A model generated the notes under the pieces. The model did no database searches, was not told the DNA's origin, and saw only the letters and a program-made list of their open reading frames with translations. From Cytophagaceae bacterium (lineage in GTDB: Bacteria; Bacteroidota; Bacteroidia; Cytophagales; Spirosomataceae), in contig CANHKE010000093.1 in the NCBI GenBank assembly GCA_947461155.1, forward strand, positions 1 through 6,107: a stretch of DNA of 6,107 nt, written 5' to 3'. The translations under genes were made by a program, and so were the position numbers. Shown here piece by piece: positions 5,503 to 6,107 of this stretch. Within the stretch, counting starts at the first letter, position 1. Every line of letters begins with the position of its first letter.

Positions 5503-6107
5503 TTATTTCAATGTCAAAATGGATTGATAGCTAGCGGTTTTTTGCAGTAATTGAATGCCTGCTTGGATGGCAGAATCATGTACATTTGCCCATTGATTAA
5601 CTCCTTTTTGCAAGTAGAAATGTAGGACAATTTCTTGGTTGAGTTGCTGCAATAACTCTGACTTGTTTGCTTGAATTTCTTGATGCAAAGCTTGTTTTTC
5701 ATCTGACTTTGCAGCCATTAATGTCTGGTGCAAAGAGGCATAGGCTGGGTCTTTTTCAGTTGCGACCATTAGGGCTTTGACTTGCGATTGAATGGGACTT
5801 TCAAATTGGAAATTAGATTCCACCAACCACCTTTCAAAGTCGGCCAAATCCGATTCGCTGAGTTGGAATTCCGCTGCCGACTTAATCACCGGATTTTTTA
5901 TTCGGTAATTCAACGCATAAAGATAAAGTTTGTATTGCTTCAGCAGGGAATTAATAAAGTGGCCATTTGGTGATTTTGGTAATATTTGGTCGGGCGTAAT
6001 GCCACCGCCATCGACAACCTTGCGACCATTTTTGGTTAAAAACGTTCGGTTTGTTGAGTCTGCATGAACAATGGCCGAACCATTTTTATACTGAACGGCT
6101 TGGATAC
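5503..6107 (-). CDS. S41 family (C-terminal processing type) peptidase, C-terminal part
   Basis: The last 200 residues of a larger protein whose start lies beyond base 6107; the frame is open from the window edge to the TAA at 5503-5505. Near the beginning of the visible part, 'TFLTKNGRKVVDGGGITPDQ' (21-40) matches the conserved end of the S41/CtpA catalytic domain (T..GR.V.DGGG..PD). The catalytic Ser-Lys pair and PDZ domain would lie upstream and are not visible. The remaining 160 residues are mostly helical and charged, with FQLSESDLADFERWL at 80-94, and end DSAIQAGIQLLQKTASYQSIL. Bacteroidota S41 peptidases commonly carry such a C-terminal helical tail. These enzymes are usually exported and trim proteins in the periplasm. 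There is no internal ATG start; a shorter reading from TTG at 5913 would leave out the catalytic-domain remnant. First visible gene of the tsaB cluster. Confidence 0.88.
   Translation of the reverse strand, partial: IQAVQYKNGSAIVHADSTNRTFLTKNGRKVVDGGGITPDQILPKSPNGHFINSLLKQYKLYLYALNYRIKNPVIKSAAEFQLSESDLADFERWLVESNFQFESPIQSQVKALMVATEKDPAYASLHQTLMAAKSDEKQALHQEIQANKSELLQQLNQEIVLHFYLQKGVNQWANVHDSAIQAGIQLLQKTASYQSILTLK

Noticed and set aside
5503..5913. A free-standing 136-residue gene starting with TTG at 5913
   Set aside because: The frame remains open upstream to the window edge and encodes the end of an S41 catalytic domain, so this is the tail of a larger protein.
1..6107. Defence system, prophage, transposon, CRISPR array or RNA gene
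   Set aside because: The window is filled with recognisable housekeeping or conserved chromosomal genes; I saw no integrase or transposase motifs, no regularly spaced repeats and no tRNA-like cloverleaf.

Overview
This window reads as a chromosomal stretch from a member of the Bacteroidota. Three things point there. The IspH is the long (about 400-residue) form with an N-terminal extension, as in Bacteroidota. One gene encodes a DUF2480 protein, a family I know essentially only from this phylum. The minus-strand gene starting at 1914 is preceded by a perfect Bacteroidota-type promoter (TTTG, 19 bp, TAnnTTTG). None of the starts I examined has a convincing Shine-Dalgarno sequence, which also fits the phylum. 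I cannot name the genus.

Layout. (1) Positions 1-1914, minus strand: a tight cluster read in the order DUF6252-like membrane-anchored protein (1914-1297), conserved 116-residue protein (1288-938), exodeoxyribonuclease III (932-159), then a thioredoxin-fold [2Fe-2S] ferredoxin (from 159, cut by the window edge). Gaps are 8 and 5 bases, and the last junction is a TAATG overlap, so this is probably one transcript from the promoter near 1961-1991. (2) Positions 1915-2148: a 234-base divergent intergenic region with that promoter, a weaker candidate for ispH, and short inverted repeats. (3) Positions 2149-3393, plus strand: ispH, the last enzyme of the MEP isoprenoid pathway, standing alone. (4) Positions 3379-6107, minus strand: a second tight cluster read as S41 (C-terminal processing type) peptidase C-terminus, tsaB, DUF2480 protein, fructosamine kinase-family protein. 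Gaps are 4, 1 and 22 bases. Its last gene overlaps the 3' end of ispH by 15 bases tail to tail.

Functionally this is housekeeping and maintenance: base-excision repair (Xth), a small Fe-S electron carrier, isoprenoid precursor synthesis through an oxygen-sensitive Fe-S enzyme (IspH), the tRNA t6A modification partner TsaB, repair of glycated proteins or a related kinase activity, and periplasmic proteolysis. I see no mobile element, CRISPR array, tRNA or rRNA, and no sign of a defence or accessory island. The items most worth a second look are the internal duplication in the DUF2480 protein and its 1-base linkage to tsaB, the well-formed promoter that fixes a gene start, and the two poorly characterised genes co-transcribed with xth.
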